Of a DNA stretch of 64,000 nucleotides, positions 50,377 to 62,800 are shown one piece after another; the stretch's first letter is position 1; every line of letters starts with the position of its first letter. Source of the stretch: Plasmodium malariae (Eukaryota; Apicomplexa; Aconoidasida; Haemosporida; Plasmodiidae); assembly GCF_900090045.1 (NCBI RefSeq), contig NC_041782.1:186001-250000 (forward strand). Reading direction: 5' to 3'. The notes under the pieces were generated by a model, which saw only the letters and a list, made by a program, of their open reading frames with translations, was not told the DNA's origin and ran no database searches. The translations under genes and the position numbers were made by a program.

Positions 50377-51273
50377 TTACTCAGACATTAACTTAATTTT
50401 TTCATATTTTTCATTATTCCTTAAAATCTTATAAAATGCAATTATAAGTATAACAGATAATATAACGATAAAAATGCTATAAAGTATAGAATAAGGATGC
50501 ATTTTTAAAAATTCTGTCAACTTATATGTAACATCATAAAAAATATTACCTAATGGATTCTTTTTAATTGTAACCCATGTAACGTTCAAAAATGTTAGGC
50601 CTGGTGATATTGGTATTCCTATTCCCAGGAATAAAAAAATAAAAAATAGAGTAAATCCCAAACCGTAATTCCTAAATTTAATTTTCTTTAAATTTATATC
50701 ACAAATTCTTCTCTTTTTTTCAACAAAATTATCAAAATCTTTTTTCTTTATCCATTTTTTTTGAAAATGAAAATGCTTTCCATCAAACATTCCATTATTA
50801 TAATCTATAATTTCCGTGTAGTATTGCTGCTTATTTAGTAAACTTCCATTTGGTTGTTTGTTTTTACCTTTGGTCAATTTTTCATTATTACATATATTTA
50901 TTTTTTTGCATTTTATACTATTTGATATATCTTCTGTTAAATCTACTGTATATGAATTCTGATTCTTTTTATATTTTGCTAGTAATCGACAATGTATTGC
51001 TTCTGATATACTATCGAGATTCCATTTCACATTCAATGATTTGTTCAACATTATCTAAAAAAAAAGAAAAGTGTAAATACTTACCACGTATTAGAATACA
51101 GAATGTAATTATAAAAAACATCATTAATTAATATATAAAACTAAGAATATAAATAATAAAATTGTCTTTAAATGGAATAATCGTAGTACATCACTGCTAA
51201 AATGATATATCGAAGCTAAAATTATAAACGCAGAAAATTTAATGCATAATTTTAGCTTAATTATTTGCTCCAT
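50377..51273 (-). CDS. fam-m-like two-membrane-span exported protein, intact
   Basis: Exon 1 is 51190-51273 (28 residues, MEQIIKLKLCIKFSAFIILA then SIYHFSSD). The intron is 51055-51189 (135 bp) and exon 2 is 50377-51054. The product is 253 residues. The intron is longer than its relatives' and the donor GTACTA replaces GTATGA, so splicing efficiency is uncertain. The usual tryptophan after the signal core is replaced by serine (TCG). PEXEL-like RLLAK is at residues 51-55. The block FDGKHFHFQKKWIKKKDFDN and DINLKKIKFRNYGLG identify the type. Spans are near LFFIFLFLGIGIPI and LYSIFIVILSVILIIAF, with the tail YKILRNNEKYEKIKLMSE. Function unknown. Confidence 0.87.
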
Positions 51274-51672
51274 GTTATAGACCATTAATATTGTGATATG
51301 TTCAGAAAAAAAAAAAATAATATTATTATAATATAATTCAAATTAACAAAAATACTACATTTGTTTAAAAAATTTATTTTTATTATTGCTTTTTAAACAC
51401 TTAATTTAATGCAAAAAACTAAGTGGAGTTTTACATCTACAAAAAAAAAATTAAAACTTTATATGTATATTACAATATTTTTAACTTTATATTTTCAAAA
51501 AAAAAGCAAAGTTTATTTAAAAAAAAATATAATATATTCATAAATATTCAAAATATATAATTTTATTAATTAAAGTAATGCACTGATAAAATAATTTTTT
51601 TTTATTAAACTTTTTCATAATAATATAAAAATGAAAAAAAATGTTTTTTAAATATTTAGAAATATTGAGCTT

Positions 51673-51718
51673 ATATAGAATACATAGAAGGTATATAATA
51701 TATATATTACATTTCCCT
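51673..51718 (-). promoter_or_regulatory. Upstream block P1 of the 50377-51273 gene
   Basis: Starts 400 bp upstream of the ATG. ATATAGAATACATAGAAGGT then an AT run and ACATTTCCCTAC. Confidence 0.5.
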
Positions 51719-52136
51719 ACATGTTGCAAAAATAATTACTAATTTTACGGATTTTACAATATTAATAACCCTAATTTTATTAACATTATATTTTAAAAGA
51801 AAATTTGATTATTCTTAAAAATATTATTCATATAAATAAAAAAATTGTTTTAATAATATATAAAAAAAAACATTATATATTACGTCAATTATAACGCATA
51901 ATTTAGTTTCATCTGAAACACATATAGTACTTCATACGCTATAATATAATTAAATAGGTATAATTAATTTTATACTACATAATCCATTAAAAAATGTATA
52001 GTTTAGTGGAAAATAAAGACTAATTTTTTATTTTTGCTAAAAAATTTTTCATAACAACTTTTCTTGATTATTTTTAACTTATATCAATACATTTAAATGA
52101 AATGCTTCTAAATTCTTAATTTTTTTTTTTTGACTA

Positions 52137-52170
52137 AATATATATACTTAAAAGAACTATAATAAAAAAA
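52137..52170 (-). promoter_or_regulatory. Upstream block P2 of the 50377-51273 gene
   Basis: About 864 bp upstream of the ATG. AATATATATACTTAAAAGAA then CTATAATAAAAAAAA. Confidence 0.4.
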
Positions 52171-54701
52171 AAATAATAATTATTACATAATATACGTTAA
52201 TACGTGCATAATTTAGTTTTAGTAATGTATTTGCTTAATTCTTTCTTTAATATAAATATATATCGCATTCGTTATGAATTTATTTTATGGTATATATTAA
52301 ATTAATATTTATAAAATTAAATTAAATCAACAACTACATAACTTCTTTAATAATATAATAAATATAGGTATCATTTAATTTATTTCTGACATATTTAATT
52401 ACTTAGAATTAATAACCTTCTACATATATTATTACTAAAAATTAAAGTTATACAAATATATCATAAAATTTCTTATCAGTATTTTGATACACTAAATAAA
52501 ACTGTCTTTAGAAATATACATATATAATAAAGAATAGAATATAATTACGTGAATTATTATAACTTTTAATACTAACAAAAAAGTATATATATATTAAAGT
52601 AAAATTATTAAAATAACAATTTTAGCACTTGATGTAACATTAAGAAAAATACCACTAAAACATTACTCAAATCGAATAACGTACAATATAACATACTATT
52701 GTCAAGAAGAAAGAAATTTTAATATATAAAATATTAAATATTAAACAATAATACACAGAAAATTTTTTTATATATAGATACTTTTTATTAAAGTGTTATA
52801 GAGTTTAGAATAAATTATTTATCGCTTATTCATAAGCAAATATATAACTCTTAAAATTAGTTGTAAAATTATAACACGCCTTAAACTAAAATAGCTGAAA
52901 TAAATGTTATATTTTACGAAATATATCTTCACAACAAGTTATATGCATATACGAATATTTTTATACATCACCCTTACTTACGCTAAGTAACTGGGAATAA
53001 TTATAAAAATGTAACCTATTAAATATATTATTTTAATAATATAATAGTACATTTATAATAATTTTCCTAAAAAAAATATTTAAAAAAAAAAAGTTTTAGT
53101 TCTATAATATATCTATTTAATATTTTACAACAATTTATATATTTTGTTTGTTTTATAATTATAGTAATATAGTTTTATTATACAAATTTATATTTAACTT
53201 AATTTTTTTTATAGTTATTCATATTATAAACTTTTTGATTAAATCATTTTTCTTGATATATTTGTCATTTTTTATTACTTATACATTGTTAATATACTAA
53301 TGCTATTTTATATATTTGCTATGATCATGTATATTTTAAACTTTAATAATAAGGTATTATATTCAAAAATAATAGCACTATTGTTATTTTACGCACTCAA
53401 ATATATAGAAAAATAGTTTCATTAATCTGTACAAGAGATTCTACTCTATTATGTAAGCTAACATATATTTCATTCTTGAAAATCTTATAACTAGGTTTTT
53501 AATATTTAAACATAATATTTATAAATACATCCTTTAGTTATATAGTATATATATTACTAATGTATATTTATATTTTAACCATACATTATATATTTTTAGT
53601 AGAAAATATAAATACATATATGTATAATATAAAGATATATTTACAACACAACATCATTAAACGTTTTGATTTGATGTGAGTTATCTTAATTTTTAACAGA
53701 TCATCTTTATATTTCATACGAACAAAATATATGGATAAATTTTAGCAAATTATGTGCATTAGTTAATTATTTAACATTATAATAAGAATAAACTTTTTTA
53801 TCAATAAAAATATTCCAATTTTATTCGTCTATGATGACCAATAAAATATTTTTGAGTTCATAGTTTTATTTCTACATAAAGAGTTTCTACAATATGAAAA
53901 TACAGAGAATATATTCTATATATAAAATTTATTAATAAAAATGTACATAATAAAAATTAATATAAATTTAATATTTTTGATATCCAAGCTTTTTTTATGG
54001 TCGCTTAGTGCAAATGAAGCACTTAATTTTTCATATATGTATAAAAATTTTTTTTATATACTCTAATTTATCTTTATAAAATACTTCTAAAATTAAACTT
54101 TATATTTTATATTGTATAATTTACGATATATATAATTACTTTTTTGTATATTTTATATTTTACTTTTGGTATATTATATACGATCTCTTTTATAGTATGG
54201 GCTTTTCTTATGTTATAATAATAATTAACACCTTACTAACCTATTCAATATATTCGTCATATTATTCATTTTGCTGCTTTAAATAATGACTTTTATAAAA
54301 CCATTATATATAAGAAAATATTCATCTTTAATAAACGCATTAACTTAAAATCTTTTATTTCTTTCTTAATTGTTTAATGGGATATAGGTAAATTAGTAGG
54401 CAACAAGCATCAAAATTTTTAATTTAACGTCCTCCAATTATTTTCCTATTTAAAATTTTATACATATTTCAATTAATCATCTTCTTTATAGAGATAGTTT
54501 ATCAACCAAGTATATTCTGCAGTGCATCCAAATAATATAAAGTACTATTTCCATTACTATTTTTAAATATTCTAAATTATGTTTGTTATATATTTTTTTT
54601 TGGTTTTTTAATAGAAATATCTACGTAAAAACAATTTTTATAAAATTAATATTCGTAGTAATAACTCATTTAATGTAAATTTTGTCTTTAGTAAATTAAT
54701 T

Positions 54702-55966
54702 TCAAGCAGGGTGATAGGCTACATTTACTTCTCTTCTCCTTAAATTTGATAAAACATGTGTAGATATGTATTCTGTTAATTCCTGTTTATAACTATCATC
54801 TAGACTACGTTTAATTAATTTTTTCCTTATTAATTTTGTATTTATCCAGGATACAATTGGAGTAAACTATTTTAAAAACGATGCGTACAAGAAGTTTATA
54901 TTAGAATTATTAAACAAATATTTATTATTTTTTCTTTATTAAAGATAAATATATATTAGTAAATTAGAATACTTATATTTATATTCTTTATTTCTATTTA
55001 CCTTATATAAAATAAAGCTAATAAATAAAATTCCTGCAAGAGGAAAAGCAACCAACATTAAAATTTGAGATATACTATAAGTAGATTGACCAGTTGTAGG
55101 TGTCGTTCCATTAGGAAAATGATCATCTAATTCATTCAAACCAATAGATTCAGAATGATATTCTTTTATTTTATACTTTAAAGTAAGTAGCTTTTTGCTA
55201 AAACATTTAGGAACATGTTTCATAAGTACTTCACAGTATGCCTTAGAACTGGATGAATTACAGGTTTCATACACTTCATTGTATGTATTGATAGCTTGAT
55301 CAAGGTATTCTTTAGATGCTCTATCACACATATTACCATTAATCTGAAGAGTTTCCTCAATAGTGTCGTGATATTTACAATATTCATACACAATCTTCAT
55401 TTTATTAAACTCCTCCTTACTAATACTTCCAAAAAAATCACACTTGCACTTATCCCTTCCAGCAATTCTTTTTGAACAAGTATCAAATGTTGTAATAATA
55501 TCTGAAAATGAACCATCATTTGATAATATATTAAATAATTTATTACCTATCCAGTAGTACAAGCTATAACATTGTTCATTACACTTAGGACCATTATTAG
55601 AAAAAGATATGAAACATAAAGCATGTAGAATCTTATCTTCAACACTCTTAATATCATTGTAACTATTTAATTGAGATTTAATTGTTTTAATTTTATCTTC
55701 TTCACCGTAACAATGATTATCCCCTGATGATTCAAAATCTTCATAATTTTTCGAAGATAATAAATCTAAGTAACTTTTCTTAGCATTAAAATAAAAAAAA
55801 AAAATTACAAATAATGGGAAAATATTATTACTCAGAATAATTTTATTAATATATTTATTTAGAAAAACAAATATTATTCAATGAATATTAAATATAATGT
55901 ATTATTAAAAAGTATATAAACCTCTAGCATAGATGTCATTTTTAAAGATGGGTTAATTCCTGGCAT
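54702..55966 (-). CDS. pir: PIR interspersed-repeat surface protein, three exons, intact
   Basis: Exon 1 is 55922-55966 (MPGINPSLKMTSMLE), exon 2 55002-55778, and exon 3 54702-54866. All junctions are phase 0 and GT-AG, giving 328 residues. Exon 2 opens KSYLDLLSSKNYEDFESSGD. It carries the spaced cysteines of PIR proteins (DNHCYGEED, ALCFISF, PKCNEQCYSLYYWIGNKLF, DTCSKR, KCKCDFF, EYCKY, NMCDRAS, ETCNSSSS, AYCEVL, PKCFSKK). It ends in one membrane span (QILMLVAFPLAGILFISFIL then YK). Exon 3 is the usual basic cytoplasmic tail, FTPIVSWINTKLIRKKLI through SNLRRREVNVAYHPA. Reading through the second intron gives a false C-terminus ending at 54939. PIR proteins are variant proteins of infected red cells; their exact role is unsettled. 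Confidence 0.92.
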
Positions 55967-58138
55967 ATTACAAATAAAAGAAAAAACATTTTTTTAAAAT
56001 AATTTTTTATATATATATCATATTAGAAATTAGTATTTTTCTTATGTTATATTAAATATTTAAAAAAGTATATAGTAATTATATTCTTATAATTTTTTTT
56101 CAATTTTTTTTTGAGATATAAACTACAATAATATAATTATTTTCATGTAAAAGTAACATTTATAAATATGATATAGCATGTATAAGATATATACAACAAA
56201 CGAATAAATAAGAATAACGATATTTTAAGATTTTCTAACTTACTTAAATGTTACACGACTTAATTACATATAGCAAGTAGGATATCGTTTATTTTAATAT
56301 ACATATTCAGAAATTATTTCATATATACATTTATATAATTTTTTTTATAAGAATTTTTGGGTATGTATTAATGACGAAATAATTTTTTTACATATATTAT
56401 TATAAGAAATTGTTCTCTGAAAGATGTAATTATATATTTATAATTAATCTGACAAAATACTTTGTCTGTTCAATTACTTATAATTTCGTTGAAAATATTA
56501 AAATTAAGAAATTATTAATAATGTATAAATTCATGCTATATTTGTCTTTAAATATATTTAATGAAATATTTACATAATATGTAATATTAAATTTTGGAAT
56601 GATTATGTGTAAAAAAATAATTTAAAAATATCTATTTTACATTTAATATATAGAACTATTTCCTTGATATATATATTTATCTTTTATATATCTCTACTTT
56701 ATACTTATAAATATTATGGTTTTATAATCTTCAAAGTTCTTAAAATACATTTTATGAAACATTAATTAATAACATTAATATATATAGCAACAACTTATTA
56801 CTTCCACTGAAAGTAAATTCTTAATATTTTTATAGAGATAAACTAAATCCTAATAAAAAGAAACCTTAATAATTTTTAATTTAATAAAAATGATATACTC
56901 CTAAAATTAATTTATTTAAATTATTATTATAATTACATAATTATTGAGAATGTAGTGCTCTATCTTATATAAAATTTTTATAAAATTAAGGATAAAAATA
57001 TTTAAATAAAATATAATTAAAATAAATTTTGTATAATTGATATTTTTCAGAAATATATATAAAACTAATAATTTATTTGACTATATTATAATTATAGTGA
57101 ACATTACTAACATATTACCTACTATTATTATAAGGGGTTTGTCTCCACCATTTTACAATATTAATTTTATGGAGTTATTAAAATAAATTAACAAATAAAA
57201 CTCTATCATATATATTAGTATAAGAAGAAAGCAAACCACTATTAGCTACAATTATCACATGTATTAAATCAAATATATTATTATTTATTTTTATTAATAT
57301 ATCCTTTTTTATTAATTTTAGTATTTATAATTCTATTCTGCATGTATATTTTACAGTACGTAAAGAGAATTTTAGTACTTCACATTAATATAATTTGTTA
57401 TACTTAATGTTAATACTTGTTAATGTAAAATATGAATTCCATTTTATTTTTATGTAACTAAATGATTTCTCTCTTAATATATGCGATTACATTTTATACA
57501 TTACTTCTAACAGTATTAAATATGTTCTTTCATTACATTTTCCTAATGCAATTTTTTTTAGGTCTTTCATAATTCTTAATCTATAATTATATATAACTGT
57601 ACACTATGGTTACACATATAAATATTCGTAAAAACGATAGCTCGTAAAATTCTTTTTTTCTTTTTAAAAATGAATGATTTTTTCCTAATTAAATTATGGA
57701 AATAATTATATGAATAATAATAAAAATAACTTAGTAGTTTATATTATACCTGTAAAAAATTTTGTTCACTCAAAATTCATTAAATAGAAGTTTTATTTTG
57801 TTAAATGATCCTTTTTATTTTTTCTATTTTATTTTTATTATTATACTATACTTAAACTCCCATTATTATTTGAGGTTGTGCAATAGTAAATATAAGCTTA
57901 CCTTTATAAATAAATTTTTTATTCTTATTTTATTTTTTTCACTATATATTATATAGTTATGTGCATCTTTTGTAATAAGAATGTAAATTTTTGTGGGCAT
58001 AATAAGAATCAGGATAAATACCGAATTATATTTATTATCTCTAAAAAAATTACGGTTTCATATATATATAATAAAACGGATAGAAAAAAATTTTCTAACA
58101 TTTTACGCGGTACTAATATTGATCAAGTTGTTAAGTAA
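55967..58138. other. Spacer between PIR and the STP1 pseudogene, no clear gene
   Basis: Upstream region of PIR and sequence before the truncated STP1. A plus-strand frame opens with ATG at 57959 and runs 59 codons (MCIFCNKNVNFCGHNKNQDK...) to a TAA at 58136-58138, in the same frame as the STP1 stalk remnant. It could be a degraded piece of the missing STP1 N-terminal part, but I cannot align it. Confidence 0.45.
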
Positions 58139-59828
58139 GCATCAGAATCTGAACCTCAAGTATTTCCGTCAAAGGAATCTTCAGGTACGCAAAGTAACAC
58201 TGAAGAAATTCAAAATATTCTAAATGAATAAAATGTATTTCTAGAAACGCCACTGCAACTTCAATCTAAGGGTACATTTACACCAGATCTTAATGCACCG
58301 CAACACCCAGATCTTCAAGGGTCACTATCATCTCATTCCCCTGAATCTCCTCAGTTGTCTCCTGAAGTATCAGCCTCTGCCTCAGATTTTTCAAATTATA
58401 ATGAGCCAATTAAAACTATATGTACCATTAATGCTACTTATTCTTCTATTTTTTAAATAACTGCAATATATAACATATACATTTAAAATATAATTACAGA
58501 TTCAAAAGAGCATACAATTAATTCATATATTTCTCCTATTCTAATAAGCTTCCTATGTGTTATTGTATTTTCCCTTTTTACTATAGTAAAATAGAACTTA
58601 ACAATTAGAAATATGGTAATGATTTGTTTACTATTATAATTTATTTTATAAATATCTATTTTTTATATCATAGCACGCTTTAATAGGATTGTTCAAACAA
58701 AAAAAGAAAATAAAAAGAAGACAGGTGAAATTTCTGAGATTACTAGTACTTTTATTTTCTAACAATATAAGTAAACGTTTTACAGATAATAATTTAGAAA
58801 ACCCCATATATGATGATGAAGAAATCATAAAAAAAATTAAAATAAATGAACTTACAAAAAATGTAAATTCGTCAAAGCGACAAAAAGACAGATCCAATAC
58901 CATAATAGAAGTACATATGGAAGTACTTGAAGAATGCAGAAATGAAGACTGGGAAAACAACAAAGAAGCATTCTTAGAAATATGTATAGATGAGTTAGCA
59001 AAAGAGAATTATAGAACCAATCCTAATTTAACAGATGATGATCTAATAAAAGAAAATATTAAAAGTAGCAATGATATTAAAAAACAAAATATTAAATGGA
59101 ATAAATGAATAGAAAGATATAGAAATCTTTCTGAAAAATTGAAAAAAGAAGAGTGGTATAATAATTAGAAAAATGAATGGAAAAAAGAACTAGCTTATAT
59201 ACAAGAAATTGAAGAACTAAAAAAGAAATCTTCTTAAGAAAATCGCAAAATTTGATCCTTAGAAATAGAAAAAGATCTATAGAAACAATGGATATTAGAA
59301 AACTGTAATATTATAGAACAATATTTGGAACAGGAATGGCTTAAGGTATTAATAGAGAAGTTGCAGAGTATATCAGAAGAATGAGTAAGTGAAGAAACCA
59401 TAAATTATATATCTTTAATAAATATAGAAGAATTGCTGCACAAAGAAAATTATAAAGAATTATATAAATATATAAAAAAAAAAGTATTGACAAAGATGTG
59501 TATTCTTGCGCTTATGTGGATATTGGACAAATGTACAAAACAGGTGAATTTTGATAATACGCAATCATACTTGGATAGTTCAATAAATGAATGGAAGGCA
59601 GAAGTATATTCAGGCAACAAACAAGAAATTACAGTAAATATAATTGAATATAATAACAATGATATAGAAAATAAAAGAAATAGGGAATTCCATGCGCACA
59701 TAGGGAAAGACAGTTTCAGAAATGAGATAGAAATTTGGATAGGAGAAGATGACTTATATGCAAGTTCTATAGTTAATGATCGGACAGTAGAAGAATCCAT
59801 TGATATAGAAGAAAAACACATTTCATAA
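58139..59828 (+). pseudogene. STP1: STP1 pseudogene, 5'-truncated, seven in-frame stops
   Basis: The Cys-rich N-terminal part is missing or unrecognisable. A stalk exon remnant (58139-58421) reads ASESEPQVFPSKESSGTQSN and later PDLNAPQHPDLQGSLSSHSP, with TAA at 58228-58230. The membrane exon is 58500-58585, 86 nt like the intact gene (ISPILISFLCVIVFSLFTI). The cytoplasmic exon 58674-59828 keeps one reading frame for 385 codons (ALIGLFKQKKKIKRRQVKFL at its start). It is interrupted by TGA 59106, TAG 59166, TAA 59235, TGA 59253, TAG 59280 and TGA 59382. The first replaces a conserved tryptophan (WNK-stop against NKW in the intact gene). Every lesion in this exon is a substitution; no indel breaks the frame. 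Confidence 0.88.
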
Positions 59829-62800
59829 ATTCATAGTAATACAACCAAAAAATAGTTAGATTATATTTAAGATAACGTGCTGCTAAAAAAAAAGTTTATT
59901 TGAATTTTTTAATGCATGTAAGAAATAAAGAAGAGGAATATAAAGTAAAAAGTAATAAAGAAGTAAAAGGCAAGAATGAAATATGAAGTATGAAACTTCG
60001 ATACTTAAAATATATTACTATTACGTATGCAATTTTTTCTTTCTAAAAAAATATCCAGAGAATATTATATTAATACTCTATTCAATAAAATTTGCAAGAT
60101 GATATTATATATATTAGAAGAAAAAAAAAAAAATTAATATTAACACTTTCCAAAATATTAAACATAGAAAAAATTAACATTTTGAATAATAAAAAAGAGC
60201 AAAATAAATAAATTTTAATACTATTTTTGAATTAATATAATATTATCACATAAATTTATATAATTATATTTTATTCCATTAAAAATTACTGTACAATATT
60301 TTTCAATTTTGAAAAGATAATTATTATGTAATCTACAAGTATTCGCATTATTTGGAAATTAATGTTTTAATTGATATAGTAAATTTGTTCATTAAAAAAA
60401 AAAAGATGTTAAAATATATGAAAAGGTAATTATATTCCACATATAATTTATCTTATAAAAAAGTAAATCATATATTCCATAAAAAAATGTTAATCTCTAT
60501 GCCCTAATAAATGATCTCATATTAATAGTTCTCATTTATTATAAATTTATAATACTTTAACTGTTATATACATAATAATTTTTCTCTTGAGTTATTTATA
60601 TATTCGCAAAATGCAAAAATCATATATAAAAATTCAAACTCTTAATAAAAAATTTAATTTTTTTTCTCAACAAATATTGTGGCTTAAATGAAAAATGATC
60701 ATACATATATATATGCATTAATATCATTAAAGTATTTTTTATTTTTATTTATATAAGTTTTATTAAAATATATTTAAAATATCAATGAAATTATTAAAAT
60801 GACTAAAACGGGATAATAATGAAATTATTCTGGATACATAAGTTTTTACATTAATATGTATATATTATTAACTTTTAAAAAAAGATATAAACCAATAATT
60901 AGAAGCGATTCTTATTGTTTATTGTTCTTTTTTTTTATACATTATAATTTATTAACATTTTAATAAAATCAAAGATATAAAATATAATTATAAAAAAGTA
61001 TATAAGTTAAACAGTACTAAATTGATAAATTTCAACACTTTTTTAAAACGAAGTGCAAATGAAACAGAATAAGATTATTTCAAAGAAATTTCAAAAAATA
61101 TCATATATTTTTATTTTTTTCCTTTCAATTAAATATACATTTTTATTTTTATTATATTAATAAAAAATATTTTGATACTTCCTTTTTGAGTTTTGAAGGG
61201 TGTTTATAAATTTTGACTTTCAATAATTCTTCTTTTTCTCCTATTTGTAATTACAGAATAATACTTTTCTTTAATATTTAGTTAATAAGATTATTTGTTC
61301 TTACTCTTTTTTATATTATTTTATAAAATATACGTATATGCACATATATATTTATAACATACACAAATAGAAGATCTATTATTTAAAACATATAATCCAT
61401 TTTGACACATAATAATTTTCTACTTTATTCGTATACCATAAAAAATAAGTAAATTATAAATTTTTATTTACTGATTTCTATTGAGTAAAAACTCTAATAA
61501 CAACATTTCGTTTATTTTTTAAATGATATAATTAATGCAGTAATAATATTAAGAACAAAAATAAAAAATATTCTCTTCTGAATTAATTATAAGTATTATG
61601 ATCAAGTCACACAATCCTAATTGGAATGTAAATTCTAATTTGTAATATAATATCCTCATACTACACAAAACATATATATTATAGTATATCAATAACATAT
61701 TTTTCAGAAAATAATTATTTTTATTTATTATTAATATTAACATTATTTATATTTCGAAAATTTTAAATAAATTAAAATAAATTTAAATATTCTTATTTTA
61801 TATGACAAATAATAAATATATAGTTCTTTTAAAGCATATTAATTTAATATAAAAAAGACAATTTTAAAAAAAATACTTTTAAGTTTTATAATATAAGATA
61901 TATATCACTTTTATATTTAGATAATATTGAGTATATAGTACAATAATATTAATATGTAGGATTTCTTTTAATTTTTATATTTGATACATGAACTTAATAA
62001 TTTTTTTAATTTGATTAAAATCATATAATCATATTTCAAGTAAAAATTATATTAAATATTATAAAGGAATATTAACATACATAAACTTATAAACATATTT
62101 ATGATTTAATACAAAGTTCAAATAACAAAACTGTAATTTTTTGAAATATATAACACTCCATGATAACTATGTAACTATAATAATTGAAACGCTTATGTAA
62201 AAATTAAAAAAAGATATTATAATATTATAAATAAAAAAATAAAATATTAACCAAAGAATATCCATTGTAAAATAAATTTAACCAATATTTATTTTAACAG
62301 TTATAATAATTATAGTACTATTATAACTTCTACATCGTTCATGAAGAACAAGACAATTAAATACATATATGAAATAATAATAAAAATAATTTTTTTTTTA
62401 TAACATTTTTTATTTTTTTTTAAAATATATATGATTATGTATTAAATATATTAGTACAGTAAAGATATAACTTATAATTTATATATCATACTAAATATAT
62501 ATGAGTTTAGCGTACTTTAAAATAATATTATATATAAATAAATAGAAATTTTTTATTATTATTTTCTAAGTACGTCGCATTAAATGTTATTATGTTGTTG
62601 AACCATTTTGATATATATTATTCACAAATAAAATATAAGCGAAAAACAACATTGGAAAATATTATAATATTAACTTTTGAAGCTATTTTATTATATATAT
62701 AAATAAAAACATCTATCATAAAAAAGATTACTAATAGGTTGTATGCTCTGTGGCTTAAAATGATAAATTTTGATTAACGTATTAAACTCTATTTTTGTTA

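Larger units (their letters stand above)
51274..54701. other. Upstream flank of the 50377-51273 gene, then 3' flank of PIR
   Basis: P1 (51673-51718) and P2 (52137-52170) are present. From about 52.3 kb to the PIR stop at 54702 I see only AT-rich spacer. Confidence 0.55.

Noticed and set aside
54939..55000. PIR C-terminus read straight through to a stop at 54939
   Set aside because: A GTAAAT donor at 55001 and an acceptor before 54866 join, in phase, to a typical basic PIR tail, so the read-through is intron.
59450..59821. Long minus-strand open frame opposite the STP1 pseudogene tail
   Set aside because: Mirror of the plus-strand STP1 frame, which has the family match.
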